64,000 bases of DNA from Robertmurraya dakarensis (GTDB taxonomy: Bacteria; Bacillota; Bacilli; Bacillales; Cytobacillaceae): positions 72,923-136,922 of the forward strand of contig NZ_LT707409.1 of NCBI RefSeq assembly GCF_900156875.1. Direction: 5' to 3'. Below, piece by piece: positions 26,739-35,553 of the stretch. The notes under the pieces were generated by a model that was not told where the DNA came from, did no database searches, and was given only the letters and a program-made list of their open reading frames with translations. Position 1 is the first letter of the stretch. Each line of letters starts with the position of its first letter. Made by a program: the position numbers and the translations under genes.

Positions 26739-27944
26739 ATGAGTAAAAAAGAAAATGGACGATTGTGGACGAAAAACTTTATCATCGTTTCATGTATAAA
26801 TTTCTTAGTTATCTTGATTTTTTATTTATTAATGGTGACGATCGCACGTTACGCAACAGAGGAATTTGGAGCATCCACGAGCATGGCGGGATTGGTTGCT
26901 AGTATTTATATTCTTGGAGTATTGTTTGGGCGCTTAGTCACTGGCCGTTTGATTACTGGGTGGGGCAGCCGCAAAACGTTGATGATAGGGTTAGTCTTTT
27001 TATCAATAGCGACGATTTTGTATTTTGTATCATTCAATTTAGTTTTTCTCACGCTGATTCGTTTATTTCATGGTATGGCTACTGGGGTTGTCAGTACAGC
27101 AACAGGAACAATCGTTGCACAAATTGTTCCCTCTAGAAGACGAGGTGAGGGAATTGGCTATTTTACGTTGAGTGCTGTTTTAGCCTCTGCGATTGGACCA
27201 TTTGTCGGAATGCTGTTAACACAAATTTATGATCACTTTTCGGTGATTTTCATAATGAATACCATTCTGATTGCCTTCTGTGTGGGAACGTTTTTCTTGC
27301 TTGATATCAAACATGTAGGAAAAAACATGAAAACCGTTCAAAATACAGCGAAAGGTTTTTCACTAAGCAATTATATTGAGCCTAAAGCGCTGCCGATTTC
27401 AATTGTTTCCCTGTTTGTTGGATTTGCCTATTCTGGTGTGATGTCTTTTTTATCTTTTTACAGTGAAGAGATCAATTTGATTGAAGCAGGAAGCTTATTC
27501 TTTCTTTTCTATTCAATTGCAATCTTAGTTTCGCGGCCTTTTTCAGGACCACTTATGGATCGTAAGGGTGCTAACGTCGTCATGTATCCAGCTTTGGCAG
27601 TTTTTGCTGTCGGAATGGCGTTCTTCAGCCAGGCGAACACTACTTTTGTCTTTTTATTAGCGGCCTTGTTAATGGGTCTGGGCTACGGAAATTTCACTTC
27701 AGTTGCCCAAGCTATGGCTGTTAAAGTGACAGAACCGCATCGTTATGGTCTGGCTACATCAACATTCTTTATTATGCTAGATCTAGGCTTGGGGCTGGGA
27801 CCATATCTACTGGGATATCTTGTACCTGCCATCGGCTACCGAGGATTATTTACTTATATGGTACCTGTCATCGTACTTTCCCTTGTTCTATATGGAGTTT
27901 TAGTTGGACGAAGGGAAAAATCGCTGCGTGCGGTAGTAAATTAA
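26739..27944 (+). CDS. MFS transporter, likely drug efflux
   Basis: The 401-residue protein has the 12 membrane helices of the major facilitator superfamily, with the GxLxDRxGRR-like loop as GRLITGWGSRKTLM between helices 2 and 3 and its second-half copy SGPLMDRKGANVVM. The antiporter-type motif C region (FTLSAVLASAIGPFVGMLL) in helix 5 points to proton-driven export. It resembles YwoG-like exporters of Bacillus. It lies directly after the MarR gene, with which it forms an operon. The substrate is unknown. Confidence 0.88.
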   Translation: MSKKENGRLWTKNFIIVSCINFLVILIFYLLMVTIARYATEEFGASTSMAGLVASIYILGVLFGRLVTGRLITGWGSRKTLMIGLVFLSIATILYFVSFNLVFLTLIRLFHGMATGVVSTATGTIVAQIVPSRRRGEGIGYFTLSAVLASAIGPFVGMLLTQIYDHFSVIFIMNTILIAFCVGTFFLLDIKHVGKNMKTVQNTAKGFSLSNYIEPKALPISIVSLFVGFAYSGVMSFLSFYSEEINLIEAGSLFFLFYSIAILVSRPFSGPLMDRKGANVVMYPALAVFAVGMAFFSQANTTFVFLLAALLMGLGYGNFTSVAQAMAVKVTEPHRYGLATSTFFIMLDLGLGLGPYLLGYLVPAIGYRGLFTYMVPVIVLSLVLYGVLVGRREKSLRAVVN

Positions 27945-28015
27945 TAGATTGATAGAGATCTTGGTTTTATTAACGGGCCCTCTTTTGAAGTGAAGGATAG
28001 GTTGAATAACTTACG

Positions 28016-28049
28016 AAAGCATGGTAATGGAGAATTTGCCATGCTTTTT
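28016..28049 (+). terminator. Terminator of the MarR-MFS operon
   Basis: AAAGCATGG pairs with CCATGCTTT around 14 bases, followed by a T-run. Confidence 0.85.
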
Positions 28050-28053
28050 AAGC

Positions 28054-28230
28054 GGAAAAATTCCCGCTATTGTATAAAGGAGAGGCTTAAGAAGCAGATA
28101 TAAGAGGAAAAATTCCCTTTATCCTCTCTAACTAAGGCAAAATCCAGGGATTTTGAACATATAACCGGAAAAACTCCCTTTATCTTTCAGGAAATATGAG
28201 TATTTCCTATTTTAAGGGGAATTTTTCCCT
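28054..28230. repeat. Array of four GGAAAAATTCCC-type palindromic motifs
   Basis: Four near-palindromic cores stand about 50-60 bases apart: GGAAAAATTCCC at 28054-28065 and 28106-28117, GGAAAAACTCCC at 28167-28178, and GGGGAATTTTTCCCT at 28216-28230 (inverted). The second to fourth are followed by CTTTA. The array fills most of the 424-base gap between the MFS and amidase genes. It is not a CRISPR: the repeats are too short and the spacing sequences are partly similar. Confidence 0.65.
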
Positions 28231-28368
28231 TTAATTTTACTACGATTTCTCACCCTATTTACATTGCTAATTAGAATATAAATTCGCACGATCAGTCACA
28301 TAGTAAAACAACCTGCAAGAGTATGGACTGGCCTTTTTCCTTTAAAGATGTGGAACCTTTGAAAAAAT

Positions 28369-29082
28369 TCACTGTATAGAAGCAGAGATTTCTTTCATTT
28401 TTTTCCTGACGAGCGGGTAAAAGTTATTTTCTGCACTGCTTGTCGTATTACCCCCAAAGAATGCAGTGCCCGGACAGGTTTTAACATTGTAGGAGGGTCC
28501 TTTGTCTAAGACTCTATTCCCCGTTTTTAAATCCCACCAATGGTGATAGGTGATGCTGTCAATGGAAGGAGTTAATCCGAATTTTATACTAAGTAAAGCT
28601 GTGACATAAACAATGGTTTCTTTTTGTGCATATGTCATCACATCCCTGCCTTTATCAAAATTCCCTATATTCTCAATGGCGATTCCTGTGGCATTTGCTT
28701 TTGGTCCAATCGTTCCTTCAGGAGCCATGTCAAATGGCCGGCAAACCGCTACTGTTCCGTCGGGAAAGGTGGTAATATTTTGTGCGATCGTTTTCCAGCC
28801 CATGTTTTGAACATGGTAGTTTTCCATTCCTTTTAAAAGCTTTATATGATTAGATCCATTAAAGTTCTTGTAGGAAGGAGCCCAGGTGTGGTGCTGCTGA
28901 ATGAGAGTGATTTTTCGATTGAACTTAGTGTTGAAGATCCAATTCTTGAACTCCTCTCTCGTCATGAGTAAATATTGTCCATGGGTAGTCATTGCAGGAA
29001 CTGAATCAATGGTATTTGCTGCAGTGGTTAAAGGAAATAACAACATGAAAACAAGGGGCAATAGAAAGATGTTTTTTCTCAT
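28369..29082 (-). CDS. Secreted N-acetylmuramoyl-L-alanine amidase (amidase_2/PGRP)
   Basis: The 237-residue precursor has a signal peptide (MRKNIFLLPLVFMLLFPLTT, cleavage near AANT, residue 22). The zinc amidase pattern is present: H64/H65 (QQHHTW), H180/H181 (ITYHHWW) and the Cys of KTCPGTAFFGG (about 203). The PGRP-type segment NATGIAIENIGNFDKG agrees. It would cleave the bond between N-acetylmuramic acid and L-alanine in peptidoglycan outside the cell. There is no extra cell-wall-binding domain. AAAGGAAA precedes the start. It lies downstream of a lipoprotein gene on the same strand. Confidence 0.9.
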   Translation of the reverse strand: MRKNIFLLPLVFMLLFPLTTAANTIDSVPAMTTHGQYLLMTREEFKNWIFNTKFNRKITLIQQHHTWAPSYKNFNGSNHIKLLKGMENYHVQNMGWKTIAQNITTFPDGTVAVCRPFDMAPEGTIGPKANATGIAIENIGNFDKGRDVMTYAQKETIVYVTALLSIKFGLTPSIDSITYHHWWDLKTGNRVLDKGPSYNVKTCPGTAFFGGNTTSSAENNFYPLVRKKMKEISASIQ

Positions 29083-29118
29083 AGCTAATTTCCTTTCATG
29101 GTGTTTTTACGAACAATA

Positions 29119-29143
29119 GCTCTGTTGGGCACAGCAACAGAGC
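29119..29143 (-). terminator. Hairpin between lipoprotein and amidase genes
   Basis: GCTCTGTTG and CAACAGAGC are perfect inverted copies around seven bases. No strong T-run follows, so it may be a weak terminator or a processing site in a two-gene transcript. Confidence 0.5.
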
Positions 29144-29189
29144 ATTCTGTTTATCGTTAGTTTGTAGAACAGCTATGAAATTATACTAT

Positions 29190-29870
29190 TTATTGTAGGA
29201 ACGCGCTTATTTCATCAGATAGAATATTGGTGTCCCAAGGATGCCAATAATAAGTATTCCCGTCGTATTGCAAATTAAATTTATAAGATAACGGCCCGTC
29301 TGTATAGAAGATCATGTCGTAGTATTCGGGATCTCTTTCTGCTGTATCAGGCTGGAAAGCTGAGTTGGGTTTGCTCTTTTCTAAGAGCCCAAGAAAGCTT
29401 TTCACGTCATCTTTATTTGTCCATTCTGTAACCAATGAATTCTCTTGGTAGATTTCGATTTTTTGAACTTGATCCAGCGGCATATCTTTATAGTGCCATT
29501 GGTACTCCGTATCATCTCTTGAAAAATATAGTCTATAACCGTTGATAGCATGATCAGATGCAACAGCGATTAAATGGGGATCTCCTTTAATACCGTAAAT
29601 CTCAGTTCCTTTTTCATGAAAAGCAGCATCCCCATTTTTAATTTTATAGTTAGGATTTGTAACATTATCCGATACTTTAAATCTGACCTCACCAATCTTT
29701 TCGCCAACATAACTCTCATTCGACAAAACTGCAGAATGGATTCCATTGTATTCTTTATCACCCCATTTAATAAAATCCACCCAATCAATCACCGTATGGA
29801 CATTAAATAGAGTAGAACGGCAGCCAGTTAACATGAAAGCTGCCAGTAGCAACAACCACCACTTTTTCAC
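29190..29870 (-). CDS. Lipoprotein of unknown function
   Basis: The start is GTG 29870, just behind AAGGGGTGA. The 226-residue precursor has a signal peptide with lipobox (LLLLAAFMLTGC, Cys at about residue 17), so it should be lipid-anchored to the outer face of the membrane. The mature part is mostly beta strands with a repeated W-H-x-K/D flavour (YQWHYKDMPLDQVQKIEIYQ; TYYWHPWDTNILSDEI). I do not recognise the domain. It precedes the amidase gene on the same strand by about 110 bases. Confidence 0.8.
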   Translation of the reverse strand: MKKWWLLLLAAFMLTGCRSTLFNVHTVIDWVDFIKWGDKEYNGIHSAVLSNESYVGEKIGEVRFKVSDNVTNPNYKIKNGDAAFHEKGTEIYGIKGDPHLIAVASDHAINGYRLYFSRDDTEYQWHYKDMPLDQVQKIEIYQENSLVTEWTNKDDVKSFLGLLEKSKPNSAFQPDTAERDPEYYDMIFYTDGPLSYKFNLQYDGNTYYWHPWDTNILSDEISAFLQ

Positions 29871-29936
29871 AAATATCACCCCTTAACAGATTAGACGAAG
29901 AACAAACCAAAATCGTTGCGAAACCATTAGAATTCT

Positions 29937-29969
29937 GTGAAACAAGATTATTCGGGGCGTCCCTGCGAC
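29937..29969 (+). repeat. 33-bp dispersed repeat, copy 3
   Basis: It begins GTGAAACAAGATTATTCGG and ends GGCGTCCCTGCGAC. It sits directly at the 3' end of the LuxR gene (stop 29971) and 66 bases upstream of the lipoprotein gene start. Confidence 0.85.
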
Positions 29970-29970
29970 A

Positions 29971-30711
29971 CTAGGATATGATGCCTCTACGAATTAAGTC
30001 TGCTACGGCCTGCGTTCGGTTAGCAGATCCTAATTTGAGGATGGAGGTTTTGATATAATCTTTCACCGTATATTCGCTTATGTTCAAATTTCGTGCGATC
30101 GTCTTCGTGCTCTCTCCCCAGGCTAGCTTTTGCATTACTTCAATTTCGCGATTGGCTAGTTTGGAATCTGCTTGAATTTCGTAGGCTGAGCTTTCAAATA
30201 CATGTCCAGCCAACCTGCCGAACGTTTGAAAAATAGGCAGCAGTTTCTCAATTTCAGAAGAACTTTCTGAGAATCTAGTGCTATGCAGAATTCCGACTAC
30301 ATTAGAGCTGAAACAAATGGGAATTACCGTGAGAAATGCGGTGTGGGAAGAGAATGAATATCTTGGATTGTATTTAATAAAATCCTCCTTTGAAATGATA
30401 GCAGCTTGTCTTTGACGAATGGCATTATGTGTTAAAGGAACGGTTCTAACATCATCACGGATATCGCGAATATGGAATAAGCCCTTCTCCGGTCCAATGG
30501 CTAGAATCCCTTCAGTTAGGTGACCAAGTGGAGAATATCTAAATAAATAGGCATCTAGAACAGACGGAAATGCTTCCAAGTATACTTCGAGAATTTTAAT
30601 TAATCTGTCCTCATGGTTTGGAGTTTGTTCAATTTTATCAATAAATTGGGCCAAATAATCCTGCAAGAAAAAATGAGCCTCCTTTCTCGAGCTGTCCAAC
30701 GTCAACTTCAT
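29971..30711 (-). CDS. LuxR-type regulator with GAF-like sensor domain
   Basis: The 246-residue protein has a GAF-like N-terminal and central region (about 30-175, LIKILEVYLEAFPSVLDAYLFRYS; AFLTVIPICFSSNVVGILHS) and a LuxR/GerE helix-turn-helix at about 180-240 (LANREIEVMQKLAWGESTKTIARNLNISEYTVKDYIKTSILKLGSANRTQAVADLIRRGII). No receiver domain is present, so the signal is probably a small molecule or redox state. It is transcribed in the same direction as the broken dehydrogenase upstream, but a hairpin separates them. Target genes are unknown. Confidence 0.85.
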   Translation of the reverse strand: MKLTLDSSRKEAHFFLQDYLAQFIDKIEQTPNHEDRLIKILEVYLEAFPSVLDAYLFRYSPLGHLTEGILAIGPEKGLFHIRDIRDDVRTVPLTHNAIRQRQAAIISKEDFIKYNPRYSFSSHTAFLTVIPICFSSNVVGILHSTRFSESSSEIEKLLPIFQTFGRLAGHVFESSAYEIQADSKLANREIEVMQKLAWGESTKTIARNLNISEYTVKDYIKTSILKLGSANRTQAVADLIRRGIIS

Positions 30712-30790
30712 CGTATCTTTATAATATTTATAATTTTTTTTATTTTCAAGAGGGGGAAGGGTGCCTTCTAATGAAATGTTAGGGTTAAGT

Positions 30791-30820
30791 AACCCCTGCT
30801 AGCTGCAGCAGGGGGGGTTT
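30791..30820 (-). terminator. Hairpin between dehydrogenase and LuxR genes
   Basis: AACCCCTGCT and AGCAGGGGGGGTT pair around a short loop containing AGCTGC. It is strong but has little T-run on the minus strand, so termination is likely but not certain. Confidence 0.5.
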
Positions 30821-30824
30821 ATTA

Positions 30825-31783
30825 CTAATAACCACGGTGGCGATCAACCAGCCCATGTAGTGGCTGATTATTCATGTAAAGCTGTAGATTCTTGATAAAA
30901 TAGCTGCTTACATCATCAATTGTACTTGGTCCTGATAAATGAGGGGTGACAAACACATTTTGCATGGACCAGAAATCGTGTTCTTTTGGTAATGGCTCAG
31001 TCTCAAACACATCAAGGACGGCTGCATGAAGATGTCCAGAGTGCATGACAGTTAGCAAATCAGATTCATTGATTAAAGCACCTCGACCAACATTAATTAA
31101 ACATGCTGAAGGTTTCATTTCCAAAAGAAGTTCCTTATTTACGACATGATAGGTGCTGTCTGTTAATGGGAGGATGAGGACTAAATAATCCAATTCTCTA
31201 ACAAATTCCTTCCATTGATTAGGGACGAAATGGATATCTACAAGTGCTGCATTTTTTCCGCTGTGACTTAATCCGTATACGTTCATATCAAAGACTCTAG
31301 CTTTGCGGACGATTTCAGCACCAATTGAACCGAGCCCGGCCACACCAATCGTTTTTCCCTTGAGTGTATCTGAAAGAAAGGGATCCCATTTTTTAACGTC
31401 TTGTGATTTTCTCATCCGTGCGCCATTTTTCACAATGTCTAATAGAAATGTCATTACATACTCAGAGATATAGGTACCAAACTGGTCAACAATCCGAGTA
31501 ATCGTAATTTTTTTAGGTATAGTTTTGTCAGCAGCTAAATCATTGACACCTGCACCCATTGCTTGAAACCAGCGAACGGATGATGCGATTGGCTGACTTA
31601 ATAATGAAGTAGGGAACTGCCATGCTAGTATGATTTCAGTCCCTGGCAAATGTTTTTTTGCTTCTTCAATACTGGACGCCGTTTTTACATGAGTGAATCC
31701 ATGCTGAAGAATTTTTTGAGTATATGTTCTACCTCGGATGGGCTGGGGCTGTAAATAAGGATATTTGGTTGGAGTGTTTTCAT
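30825..31783 (-). pseudogene. D-isomer 2-hydroxyacid dehydrogenase, frameshifted near N-terminus
   Basis: TTAAGGAGAG precedes an ATG at 31783 whose frame reads MKTLQPNILIYSPSPSEVEH then ILKK; the frame then shifts to ILQHGFTHVKTASSIEEAKK and the long C-terminal part. The break is at a run of six T on the plus strand (31712-31717); one more base would restore a single frame, and 959 bases is one short of a multiple of three. The intact part has the NAD-binding GLGSIGAEIVRKA, the catalytic Arg (INVGRGALINE), Glu and His (VTPHLSG) of glyoxylate/hydroxypyruvate reductase-like enzymes. Either a recent mutation, a homopolymer sequencing error, or slippage. Confidence 0.78.
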
Positions 31784-32074
31784 TTAGTATCTCTCCTTAA
31801 AATTCTGTACATCATATTTTACCATTTAGAGTGTATGTCTGGGGTGGTGCTATGTTATTTTCCATTAGATTCAGTCTTATCATCTAATGTCTCTTTGTGT
31901 TTGAATGTTAAATATTCATGAAATTTAAAAAATACATAAACTTACATTTATAGGTAAATAACATATATTTTTTGTGAAGAATTCATATCTTAATAGTGTC
32001 ATTTTTTTATATACTTACGCGACAATGCTACATTGACAAACATAGTTTTAATTTGTAGAAGGGGAGGAATGGAT

Positions 32075-33940
32075 ATGCTTGGTGGATATGCAGGAAAGAT
32101 GCTTTTTGTTAACCTTTCAACTGGCGAGCTAAGGGACGAGGCATTGACAGATGAGTTGGCAGAGAAATTTATTGGGGGATATGGGATTGGTGCAAAGGTA
32201 CTTTATGACATGATGCCTGCAGGAGCAGACCCATTAGGTCCGGACAGTGTAATTGGATTTGTAACAGGACCTTCGAATGGAACAAATACGTTCTTTGGCG
32301 GCCGATACAGTGTTGTGCATAAATCGCCAATCAGCGGAGGTTGGAATGATTCTAATTCTGGAGGGTATTTTGGACCTGAATTGAAAAAAGCGGGCTACGA
32401 TGCTATCTTCGTTACTGGGATCTCTGATAAACCGGTCTATTTATGGATCAATGATGGCAAGGCAGAGCTTAAGGATGCTACTCATTTATGGGGCAGAGAT
32501 ACAAAACAAATTTGGGAAGATGTTAAAGAAGAAACTGGGAAACCAAAGTTACGTATCCTTGCAATTGGGCGTTCAGGAGAAAACGCTTCTCTTATTTCCT
32601 GTGCGATTAACGATGGTCACCGAGCGCCGGGGCGCGGAGGCAGTGGAGCGGTGATGGGCTCGAAAAGGCTGAAAGCGATTGCAGTATTTGGTACAGGGAA
32701 AATACCTGTGGCAGATCCTGATCGCATTAAAGAGATTAATAAACGTGTTGGTGCTACATTAAAAGGCAGCCCAATTGGAAAGGCATTTGGCGCAATGGGC
32801 ACAGGAAGTACGACCCCAGCGTCTGCGTTAAGCGGGGATTCTCCTGTTAAGAACTGGGGAGGTGTAGGCGTTCTTGATTTTGGCGTGGAAAACGTCCATA
32901 AAGTCGGTTCAGCCGAGATGGATAAATACAAGACAAGAAAATATGCATGCTCAAGGTGTCCGATGGGATGTGGAGCAGAATATGAAGTAAAGGATGGGAA
33001 ATATCCGATAGGAAAAACCGATCGCCCAGAATATGAAACTTCCGCGGCTTTCGGCTCAACATTGCTAAATCATGATACGGCTTCTATTTTAAAATGTAAT
33101 GAAATGTGTAATCAATACGGACTTGATACCATTTCTGCCGGTATGACAATTGCTTGGGCAATGGAATGCTACAATGAAGGTATTCTCTCAAAAGAAGAAC
33201 TTGATGGTATCGACCTTCAATGGGGAGATGGAGATGCAATTGTTGCAATTTTACAAAAAATGTGTGATGGAGAAGGCTGTGGCGCCATATTAGCAAATGG
33301 TTCTGCTTATGCTGCGAAAAAATGGGGGAAAGGCGAAGAGTTTCTACAAACTGCATGCGGGATTGAACTGCCGATGCATGATCCAAGATTTGCTCCTGGC
33401 CTGGCACGAACGTATCAATATGATCCATCACCGGGTCGTCATGTTAAAGGTGGGTTAGGATCGCTGCAAATGTCGGGGGCCGAACCTAAAGACAAATACG
33501 ACTATAGTGGAACAGGAGAAATTGATCTTCAACTTACGACTCACCAAGAAGTTCTCAATACAATGGGAATTTGTATGTTTGGAGAATTTGTTTCACCCGA
33601 AGGTGTACATCGTGAATATATTGAAGCTTTAACAGGTTTGAAGTTCACGGATGAAGAAAAATACGTGACAGGTTTTCGGATTTTGACCATGCGGCATGCT
33701 TTTAACGTCCGTGAAGGAATAAAACCTTCAGATACGTATATTTCTCCTCGTGCCGTTGGGAAGCCTGCTCTTCAGGCAGGACCGCTCGCAGGAGTAACGA
33801 TCGATACCGATCAGTTGGCGCGCAATTTCTTTGAAGCAGCTAAATGGGACATGGAAACTGGAAAACCGAGTAAAGATATTCTGAAAGAGTTAGGAAATTT
33901 AGACAACGTAATTGAAGATTTATATGGAGTAGCTGAATAA
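32075..33940 (+). CDS. Aldehyde ferredoxin oxidoreductase (tungsten-pterin type)
   Basis: The start is ATG 32075, seven bases after GGGGAGG; the frame is open further upstream from a TTG at 32033, but that lacks a site. The 621-residue protein has the AOR N-terminal domain (GGYAGKMLFVNLSTGE; FGGRYSVVHKSPISGGWNDSNSGGYFGPELKKAGYDAIFVTG) and Cys motif CSRCPMGCGAEY for a [4Fe-4S] cluster. AORs oxidise aldehydes to acids, passing electrons to ferredoxin, with a tungsten or molybdenum bis-pterin cofactor. The MoaD-like gene 88 bases downstream is a normal companion. The partner electron carrier is not in the window. Substrate unknown. Confidence 0.9.
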   Translation: MLGGYAGKMLFVNLSTGELRDEALTDELAEKFIGGYGIGAKVLYDMMPAGADPLGPDSVIGFVTGPSNGTNTFFGGRYSVVHKSPISGGWNDSNSGGYFGPELKKAGYDAIFVTGISDKPVYLWINDGKAELKDATHLWGRDTKQIWEDVKEETGKPKLRILAIGRSGENASLISCAINDGHRAPGRGGSGAVMGSKRLKAIAVFGTGKIPVADPDRIKEINKRVGATLKGSPIGKAFGAMGTGSTTPASALSGDSPVKNWGGVGVLDFGVENVHKVGSAEMDKYKTRKYACSRCPMGCGAEYEVKDGKYPIGKTDRPEYETSAAFGSTLLNHDTASILKCNEMCNQYGLDTISAGMTIAWAMECYNEGILSKEELDGIDLQWGDGDAIVAILQKMCDGEGCGAILANGSAYAAKKWGKGEEFLQTACGIELPMHDPRFAPGLARTYQYDPSPGRHVKGGLGSLQMSGAEPKDKYDYSGTGEIDLQLTTHQEVLNTMGICMFGEFVSPEGVHREYIEALTGLKFTDEEKYVTGFRILTMRHAFNVREGIKPSDTYISPRAVGKPALQAGPLAGVTIDTDQLARNFFEAAKWDMETGKPSKDILKELGNLDNVIEDLYGVAE

Positions 33941-34028
33941 GAAGTGCTAAAAGAGGCGCTGTCAGTTTGTAGAAGTTGATGATAGTGGTTCTTTTATAAA
34001 CATACAAATTAATTTGGAGTGAGGGCAG

Positions 34029-34277
34029 ATGAAGGTTATATATCGTTATTTTGGTGTTCCAGTCCCAGTCTTAACGGATGAAAAAAAGGAGATTGAAATA
34101 GGCATTGGATCTACAATCGATGAATTAATGAATGTTTTGTGTGCAGACATGGAGGAAGCTTCAAGTGAAATGCTGCAAAAGGCTACGTTTTTAGTAAATA
34201 ATATTGGAGCTAAGCGAGAAACGGTGCTGAATGATAACGATGAGATTATCATTTTAAATCCTATTGGCGGCGGTTGA
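34029..34277 (+). CDS. MoaD/ThiS-family sulfur carrier linked to AOR
   Basis: The 82-residue protein has a ubiquitin-like beta-grasp fold and ends in the required double Gly (IILNPIGGG), which is adenylated and thiocarboxylated to donate sulfur in molybdopterin synthesis. The N-terminus (MKVIYRYFGVPVPVLTDEKKE) and EIIILNPIGGG end are MoaD-like. Its position directly after the AOR gene suggests that it supplies sulfur for the tungsten-pterin cofactor. No MoaE or MoeB gene is nearby, so these must be shared from elsewhere. Confidence 0.85.
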   Translation: MKVIYRYFGVPVPVLTDEKKEIEIGIGSTIDELMNVLCADMEEASSEMLQKATFLVNNIGAKRETVLNDNDEIIILNPIGGG

Positions 34278-34287
34278 GTTGATGCTG

Positions 34288-34321
34288 AGTCAGACCTTTT
34301 GTGTACCAGGTCTGGCTTTTC
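34288..34321 (+). terminator. Terminator of the AOR operon
   Basis: AGTCAGACCT pairs with AGGTCTGGC-TT (imperfect ends) around 10 bases, followed by TTTTCT. Confidence 0.75.
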
Positions 34322-34382
34322 TATTGAATATTTTTATAAAAAAGCAACATCATAAGGGAAAAAGTAGGTGGAGGAATATTAA

Positions 34383-35423
34383 TTGGATACCATTAAACCG
34401 AAAAAAATAGAGGCTATAGGCAAATCATTTCCTGATGAAAGACTTACGTCTGCTGAACTAGGGAAACTTTGGGCCACTTATATGGGAAATAGTATGTCGA
34501 TCTGTATTTTGAGCTATTACTTGCAGCACGTAGATGACCCAGATATTAAGAAATTACTGGAGAATGCCTTGAAGCTAAGTAAATCTTTTACTAGTAAAAC
34601 GAAAGATATTCTAAAGAAAGAAAACTACCCGATCCCGACTGGTTTCACTGAAGAAGATGTCAACCTAGACGCACCAAGGTTATATAAAGATGAATTTTAT
34701 GTCCATTATTTAAAATATGCATCAAAGGCTGGTCTAAGCATTTATAGCGTTGCCATTCCATTAGTGTATAGAGAAGACATTAAGGAATTTTTCCAATACT
34801 GTATGAATTGTACCGTCCAATTAATGGAGCAAATTAAAAAAGTGTTAATGGATAAAGAGATGATTGTGAAGCCTCCTTTCATTGAAATACCGGAAAAAGC
34901 GGAAATAGTAAAAAGTGATTTTTTAAATGGCTATATTGGAAATGTTAGGCCATTACATGCATTGGAAATTACCCATCTTTATGACAATATCGAAAACAAT
35001 GCGACAAGTAAAGCGTTAATACTCGGTTTTAGTCAGGTGGCGCAGTCAAAGAAAATCCGAAAATTATTTATAAGGGGCAAGGAAATTACCCACAGACAAG
35101 TGGAGGATTACATGCACCAATTACATAAAGCTAATTTGCCGTCGCCCTCTTTTATTGACCATTTAGTGACAACATCGACAACACCCCCTTTTTCAGATAA
35201 GATCATGCTTTTCCATAAAACAGATATGTTCTCGATGAAAATAAGGTCTTTTGGTAATTCTTTAGCTGTTAACGGCCGCCATGATATCGGAGTTATGTAC
35301 ATGAAGTCTTTAGTAGAAATCACATTATTTGTAGAGAGTGCTGCCAAACTCATGATCGAAAATGGCTGGATGGAAAAGCCGCCGGAAACGGTTGATCGAG
35401 AAAATTTGCCTGCGAACAAATAA
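34383..35423 (+). CDS. DUF3231 family protein
   Basis: The start is TTG 34383, about nine bases after GGTGGAGG. The 346-residue, mostly helical protein has two repeats of the DUF3231 type, each about 165 residues; compare LTSAELGKLWATYMGNSMSICILSYYLQ in the first with VRPLHALEITHLYDNIENNATSKALILGFSQV in the second. The family is found in spore-forming bacilli and is ferritin-like in pattern; its role is unknown. It has no signal peptide. It follows the AOR operon but has its own terminator and probably its own promoter. Confidence 0.85.
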   Translation: MDTIKPKKIEAIGKSFPDERLTSAELGKLWATYMGNSMSICILSYYLQHVDDPDIKKLLENALKLSKSFTSKTKDILKKENYPIPTGFTEEDVNLDAPRLYKDEFYVHYLKYASKAGLSIYSVAIPLVYREDIKEFFQYCMNCTVQLMEQIKKVLMDKEMIVKPPFIEIPEKAEIVKSDFLNGYIGNVRPLHALEITHLYDNIENNATSKALILGFSQVAQSKKIRKLFIRGKEITHRQVEDYMHQLHKANLPSPSFIDHLVTTSTTPPFSDKIMLFHKTDMFSMKIRSFGNSLAVNGRHDIGVMYMKSLVEITLFVESAAKLMIENGWMEKPPETVDRENLPANK

Positions 35424-35436
35424 ATTTGAACCAAGG

Positions 35437-35467
35437 TGCATGAATAAAGGGGTTCATGCATTTTTTT
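35437..35467 (+). terminator. Terminator of the DUF3231 gene
   Basis: TGCATGAA and TTCATGCA pair perfectly around eight bases, followed by seven T. Confidence 0.9.
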
Positions 35468-35553
35468 GTCCTAATATTTACCAACCTTCTGATGTGAGAG
35501 GTTTTTCCCAATATGGTCATAATAAAGATGAACTTTTGAAGGGAGGGGCTACA

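Noticed and set aside
28054-28230. CRISPR array
   Set aside because: The repeats are only 12-15 bases and palindromic, one copy is inverted, and there are no cas genes.
30825-31783. Programmed frameshift in the dehydrogenase
   Set aside because: The A6/T6 run could slip, but no stimulatory structure or family precedent is known to me. A mutation or sequencing error is simpler.
32033-32074. TTG at 32033 as start of the AOR gene
   Set aside because: The frame is open, but the TTG is part of a TTGACA box with no ribosome site. ATG 32075 has GGGGAGG at ideal spacing and matches the usual AOR N-terminus.
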